Part shown: one piece after another, positions 42,217 through 50,670 of the stretch
Layout of the letters: every line of letters starts with the position of its first letter
Position numbering within the stretch: position 1 is the first letter of the stretch
Notes under the pieces: generated by a model
What the model was told of the DNA's origin: nothing
Database searches by the model: none
Seen by the model: the letters and a program-made list of their open reading frames with translations, nothing else
NCBI GenBank assembly: GCA_965227065.1
Contig: CBDDFN010000009.1
Location: 62,001-126,000 of the forward strand
Direction of reading: 5' to 3'
DNA length: 64,000 nucleotides
DNA from: CBDDFN01 sp965227065
Lineage (GTDB): Bacteria > Pseudomonadota > Alphaproteobacteria > SPJN01
Made by a program: the position numbers and the translations under genes

Positions 42217-42666
42217 TTAAGATGTTGTTAGATAAGGGCTCATCCCTGCTCGCGCAAGGGCATCGGCAGTTTCATTGCCGGGATGGCCGGCATGGCCCTT
42301 GACCCATTTCCACGTCACCGTATGGCCAGACTGGTGCGCAAGCTGGTCAAGCTCAGCCCATAAATCGGCATTTTTAACCGGCTTTTTGGCCGCATTTTTC
42401 CAGCCATTGGTGCGCCATTTGCCGATCCATTCAGTGATGCCCTGCTTCACATAGGTGGAATCTGTCACGATTGTGATCGCGGCGGGGCGCTTTAAAGCCT
42501 TCAGCGCCTCAATGGCGGCCTGAAGCTCCATGCGGTTATTGGTGGTCTGGGCCACGCCGCCTTTGAGTTCTTTCGTGTGGCGGCCTTTTTCCAGCAAAAC
42601 GCCCCAGCCGCCGGGGCCCGGATTGCCCGAACACGCCCCGTCGGTATAGGCAATCACTTCGCTCAT
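42217..42666 (-). CDS. rnhA: Ribonuclease HI
   Basis: A 149-residue enzyme that degrades RNA in RNA-DNA hybrids. The catalytic acids are D9 (IAYTDGACSGNPGPGGWG), E47 (NNRMELQAAIEAL), D69 (IVTDSTYVKQG) and D135 (GNETADALAR), with H125 in the flexible loop KGHAGHPG. All are present. It overlaps the end of thrB by 4 bp and completes the ispH-thrB-rnhA unit. A second, unrelated RNase H (rnhB) is at 61207-61872. Confidence 0.97.
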   Translation of the reverse strand: MSEVIAYTDGACSGNPGPGGWGVLLEKGRHTKELKGGVAQTTNNRMELQAAIEALKALKRPAAITIVTDSTYVKQGITEWIGKWRTNGWKNAAKKPVKNADLWAELDQLAHQSGHTVTWKWVKGHAGHPGNETADALARAGMSPYLTTS

Positions 42667-43640
42667 AGCGTAATTCCGTAAGCGCCGGGGCTTGTTACCC
42701 CCTGATGAAAGCGGAGTTTTTTGACATATTCCATCGGGTCTTTTTTCTGTACCAGCGCGCCATCAGGCGTTTCAAACCAGTCAAACAAACGCGTCAGCAA
42801 AAAGCGCAAAGCCGCACCGCGCGCCAGCAAGGGCAGGGCGGCAATCTCGGCATCATCCATTGTGCGATGGCTGCGATAGCCTGCAATCATATGGGCGGCC
42901 TTGGTGGTGTTGAAACTCAGATCGGGTTCAAAGCACCAGGCGTTGACGGCTATGGCAAGGTCGTAAGCCAGCGTATCGGTGCAGGCGAAATAAAAATCGA
43001 TCAGGCCCGACAGGCGCTCCCCCCGGAAAAACACATTGTCGGGGAACAGGTCGGCATGGATCACCCCGCGCGGCAGATCAGAAGGCCAGTCTTGCGACAG
43101 GGCCCCGATTTCGCGATGGACAAGGTCAGAAAGACCCGGTGCAACTTCGTCGGCGCGCGGTTCGGTCCTGGCCGCGAGGTCTTGCCAGCCCTGAAGCGCC
43201 AGCGCATTGGGCCGCGCCATCGGGAAATCGGCACCCGCTTTGTGCAGATCCGCCATGGCGATGCCCAGCGCATGGCATTGCGCGGCGGTCGGCTTCTTGA
43301 CCGACACGCCATCAAGAAAACTCACCATCGCGGCAGGCTTGCCGCACAGGCTTTGCAAGGCTGCGCCATCCCGCGTTTTGACCGGCACCGGGCAGGCCAG
43401 ACCGCGCGCCGCCAGATGATCCATCAGCCCCAGAAAAAAGGGCAGATCATCAGGATCAACCCGCTTTTCATACAGGGTCAGAATATACTGCGTGACCGCA
43501 CCGTCTTTTTCCGCCGCCAGCAGATAGTTGGAGTTCTCGACGCCCTCGGCAATGCCTTTGAGCGACACAAGCTCGCCCACATCATAGGCAGACAGAAACT
43601 CGCCCAGCGCCTCGTCGGAAACCTCGGTATAGACCGCCAT
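42663..43640 (-). CDS. thrB: Homoserine kinase (type II, APH fold)
   Basis: A 325-residue kinase phosphorylating homoserine, the step before threonine synthase. This is the aminoglycoside-phosphotransferase-fold type found in alphaproteobacteria, not the GHMP type of E. coli. The Brenner loop GVIHADLFPDNVFF and the metal site GLIDFYFACTDTLAYDLAIA are clear. VENSNYLLAAEKDGAVTQYI opens the N-lobe. Its ATG shares one base with the ispH stop (43640), and its stop overlaps the rnhA start by 4 bp. Confidence 0.95.
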   Translation of the reverse strand: MAVYTEVSDEALGEFLSAYDVGELVSLKGIAEGVENSNYLLAAEKDGAVTQYILTLYEKRVDPDDLPFFLGLMDHLAARGLACPVPVKTRDGAALQSLCGKPAAMVSFLDGVSVKKPTAAQCHALGIAMADLHKAGADFPMARPNALALQGWQDLAARTEPRADEVAPGLSDLVHREIGALSQDWPSDLPRGVIHADLFPDNVFFRGERLSGLIDFYFACTDTLAYDLAIAVNAWCFEPDLSFNTTKAAHMIAGYRSHRTMDDAEIAALPLLARGAALRFLLTRLFDWFETPDGALVQKKDPMEYVKKLRFHQGVTSPGAYGITL

Positions 43641-44620
43641 CAGGCCACCAGAATGCGGGGCAGCTTGAACTGCACATTTTCTTTGCCGATGACATGCTCA
43701 TCAAGGCTGACGGCGTAGCGGTCCTTGAGCGCGTCGATCACTTCTTCGACCAGCACTTCGGGTGCTGAGGCCCCGGCGGTGATGCCGAGCGCGGGAATGG
43801 CGCGGCTGGAATTTTCAAGCGCTGTAGAAATCTGTTCCCAGTCAATTTCACTGGCCCGCTGCACCAGCAGGCTCAAACTCGCACCATGGCGCTCGCCCAC
43901 TTCAACAAGCCGCATGGAATTGGAAGAGTTGGGCGCGCCCAGCACGAGCATGACGTCGGTATCCTCGGCCATCGACTTCACCGCCTGCTGGCGGTTGGTG
44001 GTGGCGTAGCAAATATCGTCCTTGTGCGGCTCCTCAATCGTGGGGAAGCGCGCCTTGAGCACCTTGACGATGGCGGCGGTGTCATCGACCGACAGGGTCG
44101 TCTGGGTGATATAGGCCAGCTTGCCGGGATCAGCGGGGGTAAAGGCTTCGGCATCCTGTTCGGTCTCGACCAGGCTGATTGTGCCTTCGGGCAACTGGCC
44201 CATCGTGCCAATCACCTCGGGATGGCCTTCATGGCCGATCAGAACGATATGCAGGCCCTCGCGGTGATGGCGCTCGGCCTCGACATGGACCTTGGACACC
44301 AGCGGGCAGGTGGCGTCGATATAGAGCATTTTCCGGGCTTCAGCGGCGGCAGGCACTGATTTCGGCACCCCATGGGCGGAAAAGACCACGGGTGCATCGG
44401 CGGGCACCTCGTCAAGCTCATCAACAAAAACCGCGCCGCGCGCCTCAAGCCCCTCGACCACAAAGCGGTTGTGGACGATTTCATGGCGGACATAGACCGG
44501 CGGGCCGAATTTTTCGAGCGCGGCCTCGACAATCTGTATCGCCCGGTCAACACCGGCGCAAAAGCCGCGCGGGGCCGCCAGAACGACGCGAAGAGGCGAT
44601 TTTTGTGAACTCTCAGACAT
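43640..44620 (-). CDS. ispH: 4-hydroxy-3-methylbut-2-enyl diphosphate reductase
   Basis: A 326-residue iron-sulfur enzyme that makes IPP and DMAPP in the last step of the MEP pathway. The three cluster cysteines are C21 (PRGFCAGVDRAIQIVE), one in DATCPLVSKVHVEAE and one in DDICYATTNRQQAV. HEIVHNRFVVEGLEARGAVF and the VFSAHGVPKSVP segment hold the His and Glu of the active site. It is first in the operon with thrB and rnhA, and diverges from the lipoprotein gene with a 171-bp gap. Confidence 0.97.
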   Translation of the reverse strand: MSESSQKSPLRVVLAAPRGFCAGVDRAIQIVEAALEKFGPPVYVRHEIVHNRFVVEGLEARGAVFVDELDEVPADAPVVFSAHGVPKSVPAAAEARKMLYIDATCPLVSKVHVEAERHHREGLHIVLIGHEGHPEVIGTMGQLPEGTISLVETEQDAEAFTPADPGKLAYITQTTLSVDDTAAIVKVLKARFPTIEEPHKDDICYATTNRQQAVKSMAEDTDVMLVLGAPNSSNSMRLVEVGERHGASLSLLVQRASEIDWEQISTALENSSRAIPALGITAGASAPEVLVEEVIDALKDRYAVSLDEHVIGKENVQFKLPRILVA

Positions 44621-44726
44621 GGGGCGCAGACTAAGCCATTTTGGTTTGCTGTGCGAGCGGTCCGCACGCGGTCAGTGTGTCGCAAACCCTAAATCCGTCT
44701 CACGGCGAAAAGGTGACGCGCAAGCT

Positions 44727-44755
44727 TTGAAAGCGCGGCAATAACCGGCTATAAG
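44727..44755 (+). promoter_or_regulatory. Candidate sigma70-type promoter for the lipoprotein gene
   Basis: TTGAAA at 44727-44732 and TATAAG at 44750-44755 are separated by 17 bp, a good match to a housekeeping promoter. The -10 ends 36 bp upstream of the lipoprotein ATG. No operator is evident. Confidence 0.55.
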
Positions 44756-44791
44756 GCGACGAAGATAGCTTTCCTAGCGGGGGTTCGCACG

Positions 44792-45433
44792 ATGCGTGGA
44801 CAAATTGTGATTGTGGCTGGTCTGGCACTGGCTTTGGGCGGATGCAGCTGGATCGGCGGCATATTTGGCGGCGATGATGATGTTGCACGGCCGCCGGCCC
44901 CGGTGGAACGTGGCCCCAACCCGTCCGGCGCACAGTCGGTGCAGCCCGGTGACTACACCCCGCGTCAGGACCGGCGCACGCCCATTCGCTGCGCGCGGGT
45001 CAATATTCTCGGTGAAGCCAATAAGATCACCGTGTTCGCCCCCGGCGGTGGCCGTGATCTGACCGATGTCGAATACACCGCCGAATTCCGCGAAATTGAA
45101 AGCGATTGCGATCTTGATAAATCCGACCGGATTGTTGAGGCCTCGACCGAGTTTCAGGTTGTGGCAACCCGTGGCCCCGCCGCGCGCAACCGCCAGATTG
45201 AACTGCCAATCTTTGTGGCGCTCGCCCGTGCCGACGGTGTGATCGACAAGCGCCAATATCCGCTGAAAGTCATCTTCCCCGCCGGTGAAGACCGAATCGC
45301 CGTGTTCGATGCCATTGAAGGCACGCGGATTTATCTCGAACAGGGTGAAACCGGCAGCGAATATGAAATTCTTGTGGGCTTCCAGCTGACCCGTAACCAG
45401 TTGGAATATAACCGCCGTCAGTCGGGCCGGTAA
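44792..45433 (+). CDS. Hypothetical lipoprotein
   Basis: A 213-residue protein with a lipoprotein signal: MRGQIVIVAGLALALGGC, the lipobox ending in C18. The residues after the Cys are SWIGGIFGG then a run of acids (DDD), which suggests outer-membrane sorting rather than inner-membrane retention cannot be judged by the Escherichia rule. A Pro-rich stretch follows (PPAPVERGPNPSG). The mature part is a beta-rich domain with two Cys (C67, C105) and no known motif that I recognise. A homologue-type role in envelope structure is possible. It precedes the glycine riboswitch and appears monocistronic. Confidence 0.75.
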   Translation: MRGQIVIVAGLALALGGCSWIGGIFGGDDDVARPPAPVERGPNPSGAQSVQPGDYTPRQDRRTPIRCARVNILGEANKITVFAPGGGRDLTDVEYTAEFREIESDCDLDKSDRIVEASTEFQVVATRGPAARNRQIELPIFVALARADGVIDKRQYPLKVIFPAGEDRIAVFDAIEGTRIYLEQGETGSEYEILVGFQLTRNQLEYNRRQSGR

Positions 45434-45474
45434 GAAACCACAGACAAAAATTGCGGCCCGCACAAAGGTCGCAA

Positions 45475-45502
45475 TTGACTCTCGGTGAGCCTTTCATAGA
45501 GT
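45475..45502 (+). promoter_or_regulatory. Candidate promoter of the gcv operon with two GANTC sites
   Basis: TTGACT at 45475-45480 and TAGAGT at 45497-45502 are 16 bp apart and lie about 60 bp before the first aptamer, a suitable place for the gcv promoter. Both boxes run into CcrM sites: GACTC at 45477-45481 and GAGTC at 45499-45503. The two also form a 6-bp inverted repeat. The -10 match is modest. Confidence 0.4.
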
Positions 45503-45555
45503 CGAGCCATCGCAGACGTCCGTCGGGATGACGCACGTTTGCGGCCATCATTGGA

Positions 45556-45771
45556 ACTTTGCGGAAGAGTGCGCCAACACCGATTGGCGCCGCCGAAGGA
45601 GCAACCGGCCCAGGAAACTCTCAGGCACCAAGGACCGCAGAAGGATGAAACTCTGGTGAGCGGGATTTTGGCATCAGCCGAACCGCACCGAAGGGGGTAA
45701 TGCCGGCACACAGCGCGATACAGCGCTATAATGCGTGCCGGTTAATTCTCTCAGGTACCGGACAGAGGGGG
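45556..45771 (+). ncRNA. Tandem glycine riboswitch
   Basis: Two glycine aptamers in series precede gcvT. Aptamer 1 (about 45561-45642) has GGAAGAG, GCCGAAGGAGCAA and AAACTCTCAGGCA, then GGACCGCAGAAGG as the linker. Aptamer 2 (about 45650-45770) has AAACTCTGGTGAG, CACCGAAGGGGGTAAT and TTCTCTCAGGTACCGGACAGA. These are the hallmark core segments of the class. In the family, glycine binding usually switches the gcv operon on. The 83 bp to the gcvT ATG (45772-45854) is the expression platform: a possible stem CAGATAG/CTGTCTG (45773-45779, 45794-45800) and GCCC-CGAT-GGGC (45830-45841) just before the ribosome site. There is no clear U-run terminator, so translational control is likelier. Confidence 0.93.
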
Positions 45772-45854
45772 TCAGATAGATGGGCAAATCCGCCTGTCTG
45801 TCACCCATACGTTCTGGACCGCCCCTGACGCCCCGATGGGCAAAGAGAGTTTTG

Positions 45855-47009
45855 ATGGCAAGCCCCGCGCCGACCGATCTTTTGACAACACCGCTGACTG
45901 CGCTGCATGAGCGGCTGGGCGCCCGCATGGTGCCGTTTGCAGGCTATTTGATGCCGGTCCAGTATGACGGGCTGATGGCGGAGCACCGCCACACGCGTGA
46001 GGTTGCGGGCCTGTTTGACGTCTCCCATATGGGCCAGGCGGTTTTGACCGCAACAGGCGATACGCCGGTTGACCAGTTGATTGAGCGTCTGGTGCCCGGC
46101 TCGGTTCAGGAACTCAAGCCCGGCCGCCTGCGTTATTCGCTTTTGCTCAATGCCGAGGGCGGCATCATGGATGATCTGATGATCACCCGGCCTGCAGCGC
46201 CGGTTCCTGGCACTGCAGGCGGTGATCAGCTTTATCTGGTGGTCAATGCCGCCTGCAAGGATGCCGATTTCGCTCATATCGCAGCGAACCTGGAAGGTGA
46301 GGCCGAGCTGACCCCATTGGGCGATCGCGCGCTGATTGCCGTGCAGGGGCCACAGGCCATTGAGGCCGTGGCGGCCTTGATGCCGGGGGTTGATCAGATG
46401 GTGTTCATGCAATCAGGGAATTTCGATTGGGCGGGTGAGACGCTGATTGTGTCCCGCTCGGGTTATACCGGCGAGGATGGCTGCGAAATTTCCGTGCCTG
46501 ATGCATTGGCTGAAAAACTCGCCGAGGCGCTCCTGGCTGATCTGCGCGTCAAACCCATCGGTCTTGGCGCGCGCGATACGCTGCGGCTGGAAGCGGGCCT
46601 GCCGCTTTACGGCCATGACCTCAATGAGGCGATGAGCCCGGTCGAAGGCAATCTCAATTTTGCCGTTGGCAAGCGCCGCCGCACCGAGGGCGGGTTTCCC
46701 GGTGCGGAGCGGATTGTGCGTGAACTTGGTGAGGGTCCCGCCCGTATCCGGGTCGGGTTGGCGCTTGATGGCCGGGCGCCCGCGCGTGAGGGTGCCGAAG
46801 TTCTGGGTGCGGATGGCTCGGCCATCGGCACCGTCACGTCGGGAACTTTTTCGCCCACGCTCGAAGCCCCGATTGCCATGGCGGTGATTGATGCGGGCCA
46901 TGCTGATGTGGGGACGGAAGTCAAAATTGTGGTGCGCAAGAAAGAGCTCACCGCCCGCGTCACGGCCATGCCGTTCGTGCCGCACACCTATGTTCGTAAG
47001 CTTAGTTAG
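45855..47009 (+). CDS. gcvT: Glycine cleavage system T protein (aminomethyltransferase)
   Basis: The 384-residue T protein that transfers the methylene group to tetrahydrofolate and releases ammonia. The ATG at 45855 (MASPAPTDLLTTPLTALHER) has AAAGAGAG upstream; a longer frame from 45780 begins inside the riboswitch platform and is not conserved. Signatures are AGLFDVSHMGQAVL, the PGSVQELKPGRLRYSLLLN region, SRSGYTGEDGCEISVPD and GLGARDTLRLEAGLPLYGHD. Its N terminus is preceded by the glycine riboswitch, so glycine controls the whole operon. Confidence 0.96.
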   Translation: MASPAPTDLLTTPLTALHERLGARMVPFAGYLMPVQYDGLMAEHRHTREVAGLFDVSHMGQAVLTATGDTPVDQLIERLVPGSVQELKPGRLRYSLLLNAEGGIMDDLMITRPAAPVPGTAGGDQLYLVVNAACKDADFAHIAANLEGEAELTPLGDRALIAVQGPQAIEAVAALMPGVDQMVFMQSGNFDWAGETLIVSRSGYTGEDGCEISVPDALAEKLAEALLADLRVKPIGLGARDTLRLEAGLPLYGHDLNEAMSPVEGNLNFAVGKRRRTEGGFPGAERIVRELGEGPARIRVGLALDGRAPAREGAEVLGADGSAIGTVTSGTFSPTLEAPIAMAVIDAGHADVGTEVKIVVRKKELTARVTAMPFVPHTYVRKLS

Positions 47010-47025
47010 GTCTGAAGGGGAAGCC

Positions 47026-47400
47026 ATGACCACCGTTTACTACACCGAAGAACATGAATGGATCGCTGTCGATGGCGATGTCGGCACGGTCGGCATCACC
47101 AACCATGCGCAAGAGCAATTGGGCGATATTGTCTTTGTCGAACTGCCCGAAGTGGGTGCCACCGTCGGCAAGGATGATGAGGCCGGCGTGGTTGAATCCG
47201 TCAAGGCCGCCTCGGAAGTCTATGCGCCGGTTTCCGGTGAAATCGTCGAGGTGAACGAAGCTTTGGAGGACACGCCGGGCACCGTCAATGAAAGTGCCGA
47301 GGATGATGGCTGGTTCTTCAAGATCAAGCTCAGCGATCCCGGTGAACTCGAAGGGCTGATGGATGAGGCGAAATATAAAGAGCATGTCGGCGAAGACTAG
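47026..47400 (+). CDS. gcvH: Glycine cleavage system H protein
   Basis: A 124-residue lipoyl carrier that shuttles the aminomethyl intermediate between P, T and L proteins. The lipoylated lysine is K60 in ESVKAASEVYAPVSG. The start at 47026 (MTTVYYTEEHEWIAV) follows AAGGGGAAG. The protein has the typical length and the acidic C terminus ending in a GED. It lies 16 bp after gcvT and 25 bp before gcvPA. Confidence 0.97.
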   Translation: MTTVYYTEEHEWIAVDGDVGTVGITNHAQEQLGDIVFVELPEVGATVGKDDEAGVVESVKAASEVYAPVSGEIVEVNEALEDTPGTVNESAEDDGWFFKIKLSDPGELEGLMDEAKYKEHVGED

Positions 47401-47425
47401 GCCCAAAAAAGACTGAGGAGTTGTG

Positions 47426-48763
47426 ATGCGTTACCTGCCCCTTTCCGCCGATGACCGGGCCGCCATGCTGGCGGCCATCGGCGCGCCCAGCGTCGATGAT
47501 CTGTTTTGCGATGTTCCGCCCTCGGCCCGGCTGTCCGCGCCGGTCGACCTGCCTCGTCATCTGGGCGAGCTGGAGGTTGATCGCGCCTTCCGCAAAATGG
47601 CCGACAAGAACATTGCCGCAGGCTCGGTGCCGTTTTTCTGCGGGGCGGGGGCTTATCGTCATCATGTTCCGGCAAGCGTTGATCATCTGATCCAGCGTTC
47701 GGAATTTCTCACCGCCTACACGCCCTACCAGCCTGAAATTTCGCAAGGCACTTTGCAGGCCCTGTTTGAGTTTCAAACCCAGGTGGCGCTGGTGACCGGC
47801 ATGGAGGTAGCAAACGCCTCGATGTATGACGGATCGACCGGCACGGCCGAAGCCGTCCTGATGGCCAACCGCATTACCAAGCGCAACAAGGCGGTTCTGT
47901 CAGGCGGACTGCATCCCCATTATGCCGATGTGATCAAGACCCAGCTTGGTCCGCTTGAGACCGAGATTGTCCATGGCCCGCTTGATCCTGCAGGCACGGA
48001 GGATCTGATCAGCCAGATTGACGATCAGACCTCATGCATTGTTGTTCAGACGCCGGACCTGTTTGGCCGTCTGCATGATCTGTCGGCACTGGCCGATGCG
48101 GCGCATGCCAAAAAGGCGCTGCTGATCGTCGTGGTGACTGAAATCGTCTCTCTGGGCTTGCTTGAAAGCCCCGGCGCGATGGGCGCCGATATTGTGGTGG
48201 CTGAGGGCCAGTCGCTCGGCTTGGGGCTTAATTTCGGCGGGCCTTATGTCGGCCTGTTTGCGACGCGGCAAAAATATGTCCGGCAAATGCCGGGCCGGAT
48301 TGCCGGGGAAACCGTCGATGCCGATGGCCGGCGCGGCTTCGTGCTCACCCTTTCAACGCGCGAGCAGCATATCCGGCGTGAAAAAGCGACCAGCAATATC
48401 TGCACCAATTCGGGCCTGTGCTGTCTGGCCTTTTCGATCCATTTGAGCCTGCTGGGCGAGGCGGGGCTGACCAAGCTTGCCCGCATCAACCATGCAAAGG
48501 CAGTCAAGGCCGCCGACCGGTTGGCTGGGCTTGAGGGTGTCGAGCTGCTCAATGACAGCTTCTTTAATGAGTTCACGCTCAAGCTTTCAAAACCCGCCGC
48601 GACCATCGTTGATGCCTTGGCGGAGAAGAACATTCTGGCCGGTGTGCCGGTCTCACGGCTCGCCCGGGGCGGGGATGATCTGCTGCTGGTGGCGGTCACC
48701 GAGATGGTGACCGATGAGGATATCGACGCGCTCGCGCACGGTCTTTCGGAGGTCTTGTCATGA
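47426..48763 (+). CDS. gcvPA: Glycine dehydrogenase (decarboxylating) subunit 1
   Basis: The 445-residue N-terminal half of P protein, in the two-subunit form also seen in Thermus, Gram-positive bacteria and some alphaproteobacteria. It opens with MRYLPLSADDRAAML. SVPFFCGAGAYRHHVPASVD, YTPYQPEISQGTLQALFEFQ and ASMYDGSTGTAEAVLMANRI are diagnostic. The start at 47426 is chosen over the GTG at 47423 because of TGAGGAG five bases upstream. It has no PLP lysine, which is in gcvPB. It overlaps gcvPB by 4 bp. Confidence 0.96.
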   Translation: MRYLPLSADDRAAMLAAIGAPSVDDLFCDVPPSARLSAPVDLPRHLGELEVDRAFRKMADKNIAAGSVPFFCGAGAYRHHVPASVDHLIQRSEFLTAYTPYQPEISQGTLQALFEFQTQVALVTGMEVANASMYDGSTGTAEAVLMANRITKRNKAVLSGGLHPHYADVIKTQLGPLETEIVHGPLDPAGTEDLISQIDDQTSCIVVQTPDLFGRLHDLSALADAAHAKKALLIVVVTEIVSLGLLESPGAMGADIVVAEGQSLGLGLNFGGPYVGLFATRQKYVRQMPGRIAGETVDADGRRGFVLTLSTREQHIRREKATSNICTNSGLCCLAFSIHLSLLGEAGLTKLARINHAKAVKAADRLAGLEGVELLNDSFFNEFTLKLSKPAATIVDALAEKNILAGVPVSRLARGGDDLLLVAVTEMVTDEDIDALAHGLSEVLS

Positions 48764-50322
48764 TGAACAAGCAAGGACGCCCCACCGGGCTTGAGGGGCA
48801 AATCCTGACCACCGGCGCCGGCATTGAAGACACAAGGTCGGGTCATCGCGGGCTTGATCATGATGAACCCTTGCTGTTTGAACTGGCAGCCCCGGGCGGC
48901 ACGGGTGTTGATCTGCCCGACGTGCCGGAGGGTGAAACAAGGCTGGGCGGTTTGGAGCGCAAAGGCGCGATCGGCCTGCCGGGGTTGAGCGAGCCTGAAG
49001 TGGTTCGCCATTATGTCCGCATTTCGCGCAACAATTACTCGATTGATGCGGGACTTTATCCGCTGGGTTCGTGCACCATGAAGCACAATCCCCGGCTTAA
49101 CGAAAAGTTGGCCCGCCTGCCCGGGCTGGCCGACATTCACCCGCTGCAACCCCAATCAACCGTCACCGGCGCGGTGGAGTTGATGAAGCAGTTGAGCCAC
49201 TGGCTCACCACCCTGACCGGCATGCCCGCGGTTGCCTTGTCGCCCAAGGCGGGTGCTCATGGCGAGCTGTGCGGTCTGATGGCAATCCGCGCCGCCCTTG
49301 AGGCGCGCGGGGAAGGCCATCGCAAGCGTGTGCTGGTGCCTGAAAGCGCCCATGGCACCAACCCCGCCACGGCGGCGTTTTGCGGCTATTCGGTCGATGC
49401 CATTCCCGGCACCGATGATGGCCGGGTGGACCTTGCGGCATTCAAGGAAAAACTCGGCCCTGATGTGGCCGCGATCATGCTGACCAATCCCAACACATGC
49501 GGTCTGTTTGAGCGCGATATTGTCGAGATTGCCGACGCCATCCACGAGGCGGGCGGCTATTTCTACTGCGATGGCGCCAATTTCAACGCTATTGTCGGCC
49601 GGGTGCGGCCCGGCGACCTGGGCGTCGATGCCATGCATATCAATCTGCACAAGACCTTTTCAACGCCCCATGGGGGCGGTGGCCCCGGTGCGGGGCCCGT
49701 CGTTTTGTCCGAGGCGCTGGCGCCGTTCGCGCCTGTGCCCTGGGTGATGGCTGACAGGCTGCTTGAACAGGTTGAGGGCGAAGCGGGCCAAAGTTTTGGC
49801 CGCATGACCGCCTTTCACGGCCAGATGGGCATGTATGTCCGCGCGCTGAGCTATATGATGAGCCATGGTGCCGATGGTCTGAAACAAGTCGCTGAGGATT
49901 CGGTGCTGGCTGCGAATTATGTGCTCGCCCGCCTTAAGGCTGAGATGACCGCGCCCTATGAGGGGCCATGCATGCACGAAGCACTGTTTGATGACCGCTT
50001 CCTCGATGGCACCGGCGTCACCACGCTTGATTTCGCCAAAGCCATGATCGATGAAGGCTATCACCCCATGACCATGTATTTCCCGCTGGTCGTGCATGGG
50101 GCGATGCTGATCGAGCCCACCGAGACCGAATCAAAGGAAAGCATCGACCGGTTTTGTGATGTGCTGCTTGACCTTGCCCAGGCCGCCAAAGGCAATGACA
50201 AGGAACGGTTCCTGAATGCGCCCCGCTTTGCCCCGCGCAAACGGCTTGATGAGACGCACGCTGCGCGCAAGCCGGTGTTGCGCTGGACGCCGCCTGAGGA
50301 TACGCAGGAAGCTGCCGAATAG
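48760..50322 (+). CDS. gcvPB: Glycine dehydrogenase (decarboxylating) subunit 2
   Basis: The 520-residue C-terminal half of P protein, which carries the PLP lysine in MHINLHKTFSTPHGGGGPGA. SRNNYSIDAGLYPLGSCTMK, HPLQPQSTVTGAVELM, VLVPESAHGTNPATAAFCGY and YHPMTMYFPLVVHGAMLIEP are typical. Two adjacent ATGs (48760 and 48763) could start it, with GGAGG upstream; the first overlaps the gcvPA stop. The lipoamide dehydrogenase (L protein) is not in the window. It closes the gcv operon, followed by GC-rich hairpins. Confidence 0.97.
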   Translation: MMNKQGRPTGLEGQILTTGAGIEDTRSGHRGLDHDEPLLFELAAPGGTGVDLPDVPEGETRLGGLERKGAIGLPGLSEPEVVRHYVRISRNNYSIDAGLYPLGSCTMKHNPRLNEKLARLPGLADIHPLQPQSTVTGAVELMKQLSHWLTTLTGMPAVALSPKAGAHGELCGLMAIRAALEARGEGHRKRVLVPESAHGTNPATAAFCGYSVDAIPGTDDGRVDLAAFKEKLGPDVAAIMLTNPNTCGLFERDIVEIADAIHEAGGYFYCDGANFNAIVGRVRPGDLGVDAMHINLHKTFSTPHGGGGPGAGPVVLSEALAPFAPVPWVMADRLLEQVEGEAGQSFGRMTAFHGQMGMYVRALSYMMSHGADGLKQVAEDSVLAANYVLARLKAEMTAPYEGPCMHEALFDDRFLDGTGVTTLDFAKAMIDEGYHPMTMYFPLVVHGAMLIEPTETESKESIDRFCDVLLDLAQAAKGNDKERFLNAPRFAPRKRLDETHAARKPVLRWTPPEDTQEAAE

Positions 50323-50500
50323 TTTTTATGGTCGTGCCCGGTCCGAGGGCGGCGCGTTTTCGCGCCCGCCCAGGGGGCGGGACGGGCGCGATCCATTGCA
50401 TGGGCAATGGGGGCGACACTTTGCTGATATGCAAAAGCGCCAGAGGAAATCGAACCAGTTCGCGAATATTTTGGCTCCATACTCTTTTGATGGAGATGAG

Positions 50501-50596
50501 ATGTTTAGAAAAGCAATACGCTTCATTCGAATTTTTCTTGCTGGGAAAGCCGTGGAAAAAATTTGGGATTGCATTTGGGGTGACTTAGGTGACTAG
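50501..50596 (+). CDS. Possible 31-residue small protein in the gcv-atp gap
   Basis: A short frame encoding MFRKAIRFIRIFLAGKAVEK and 11 more residues. It has a ribosome-site-like GGAGATGAG directly before the ATG, a basic, amphipathic N-terminal half and an acidic tail ending GDLGD. A longer in-frame start at 50429 would give 55 residues. Base composition is lower in GC than the neighbours, so it may be foreign, or the frame may be chance. I see no relative by name. Confidence 0.25.
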   Translation: MFRKAIRFIRIFLAGKAVEKIWDCIWGDLGD

Positions 50597-50641
50597 GTCG
50601 CTTCCGTTGCGCAGCGCAACAGCCCGTCAGGGCATGCCGAC

Positions 50642-50670
50642 AAAAAAAGCCCCGCCATGTGGCGGGGCTT
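50642..50670 (-). terminator. Intrinsic terminator of the atp operon
   Basis: A perfect 10-bp stem, AAGCCCCGCC at 50647-50656 and GGCGGGGCTT at 50661-50670, with an ATGT loop. On the minus strand it is followed by a run of T (A-run at 50642-50648 on the plus strand). It lies 28 bp after the atpF stop. Confidence 0.9.

Noticed and set aside
45780..45854. A 25-residue N-terminal extension of gcvT from the ATG at 45780
   Set aside because: It begins within the riboswitch platform, has no ribosome site of its own and does not resemble T protein; the ATG at 45855 gives the normal N terminus.
48244..49155. A 303-codon minus-strand frame opposite the gcvPA/gcvPB junction
   Set aside because: It crosses two well-supported overlapping genes and has no motif.
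50328..50588. An 86-codon plus-strand frame in the gcv-atp gap
   Set aside because: It starts in the hairpin-rich 3' region of gcvPB and lacks a ribosome site; the 31-residue frame in another phase has a better one, though even that is weak.
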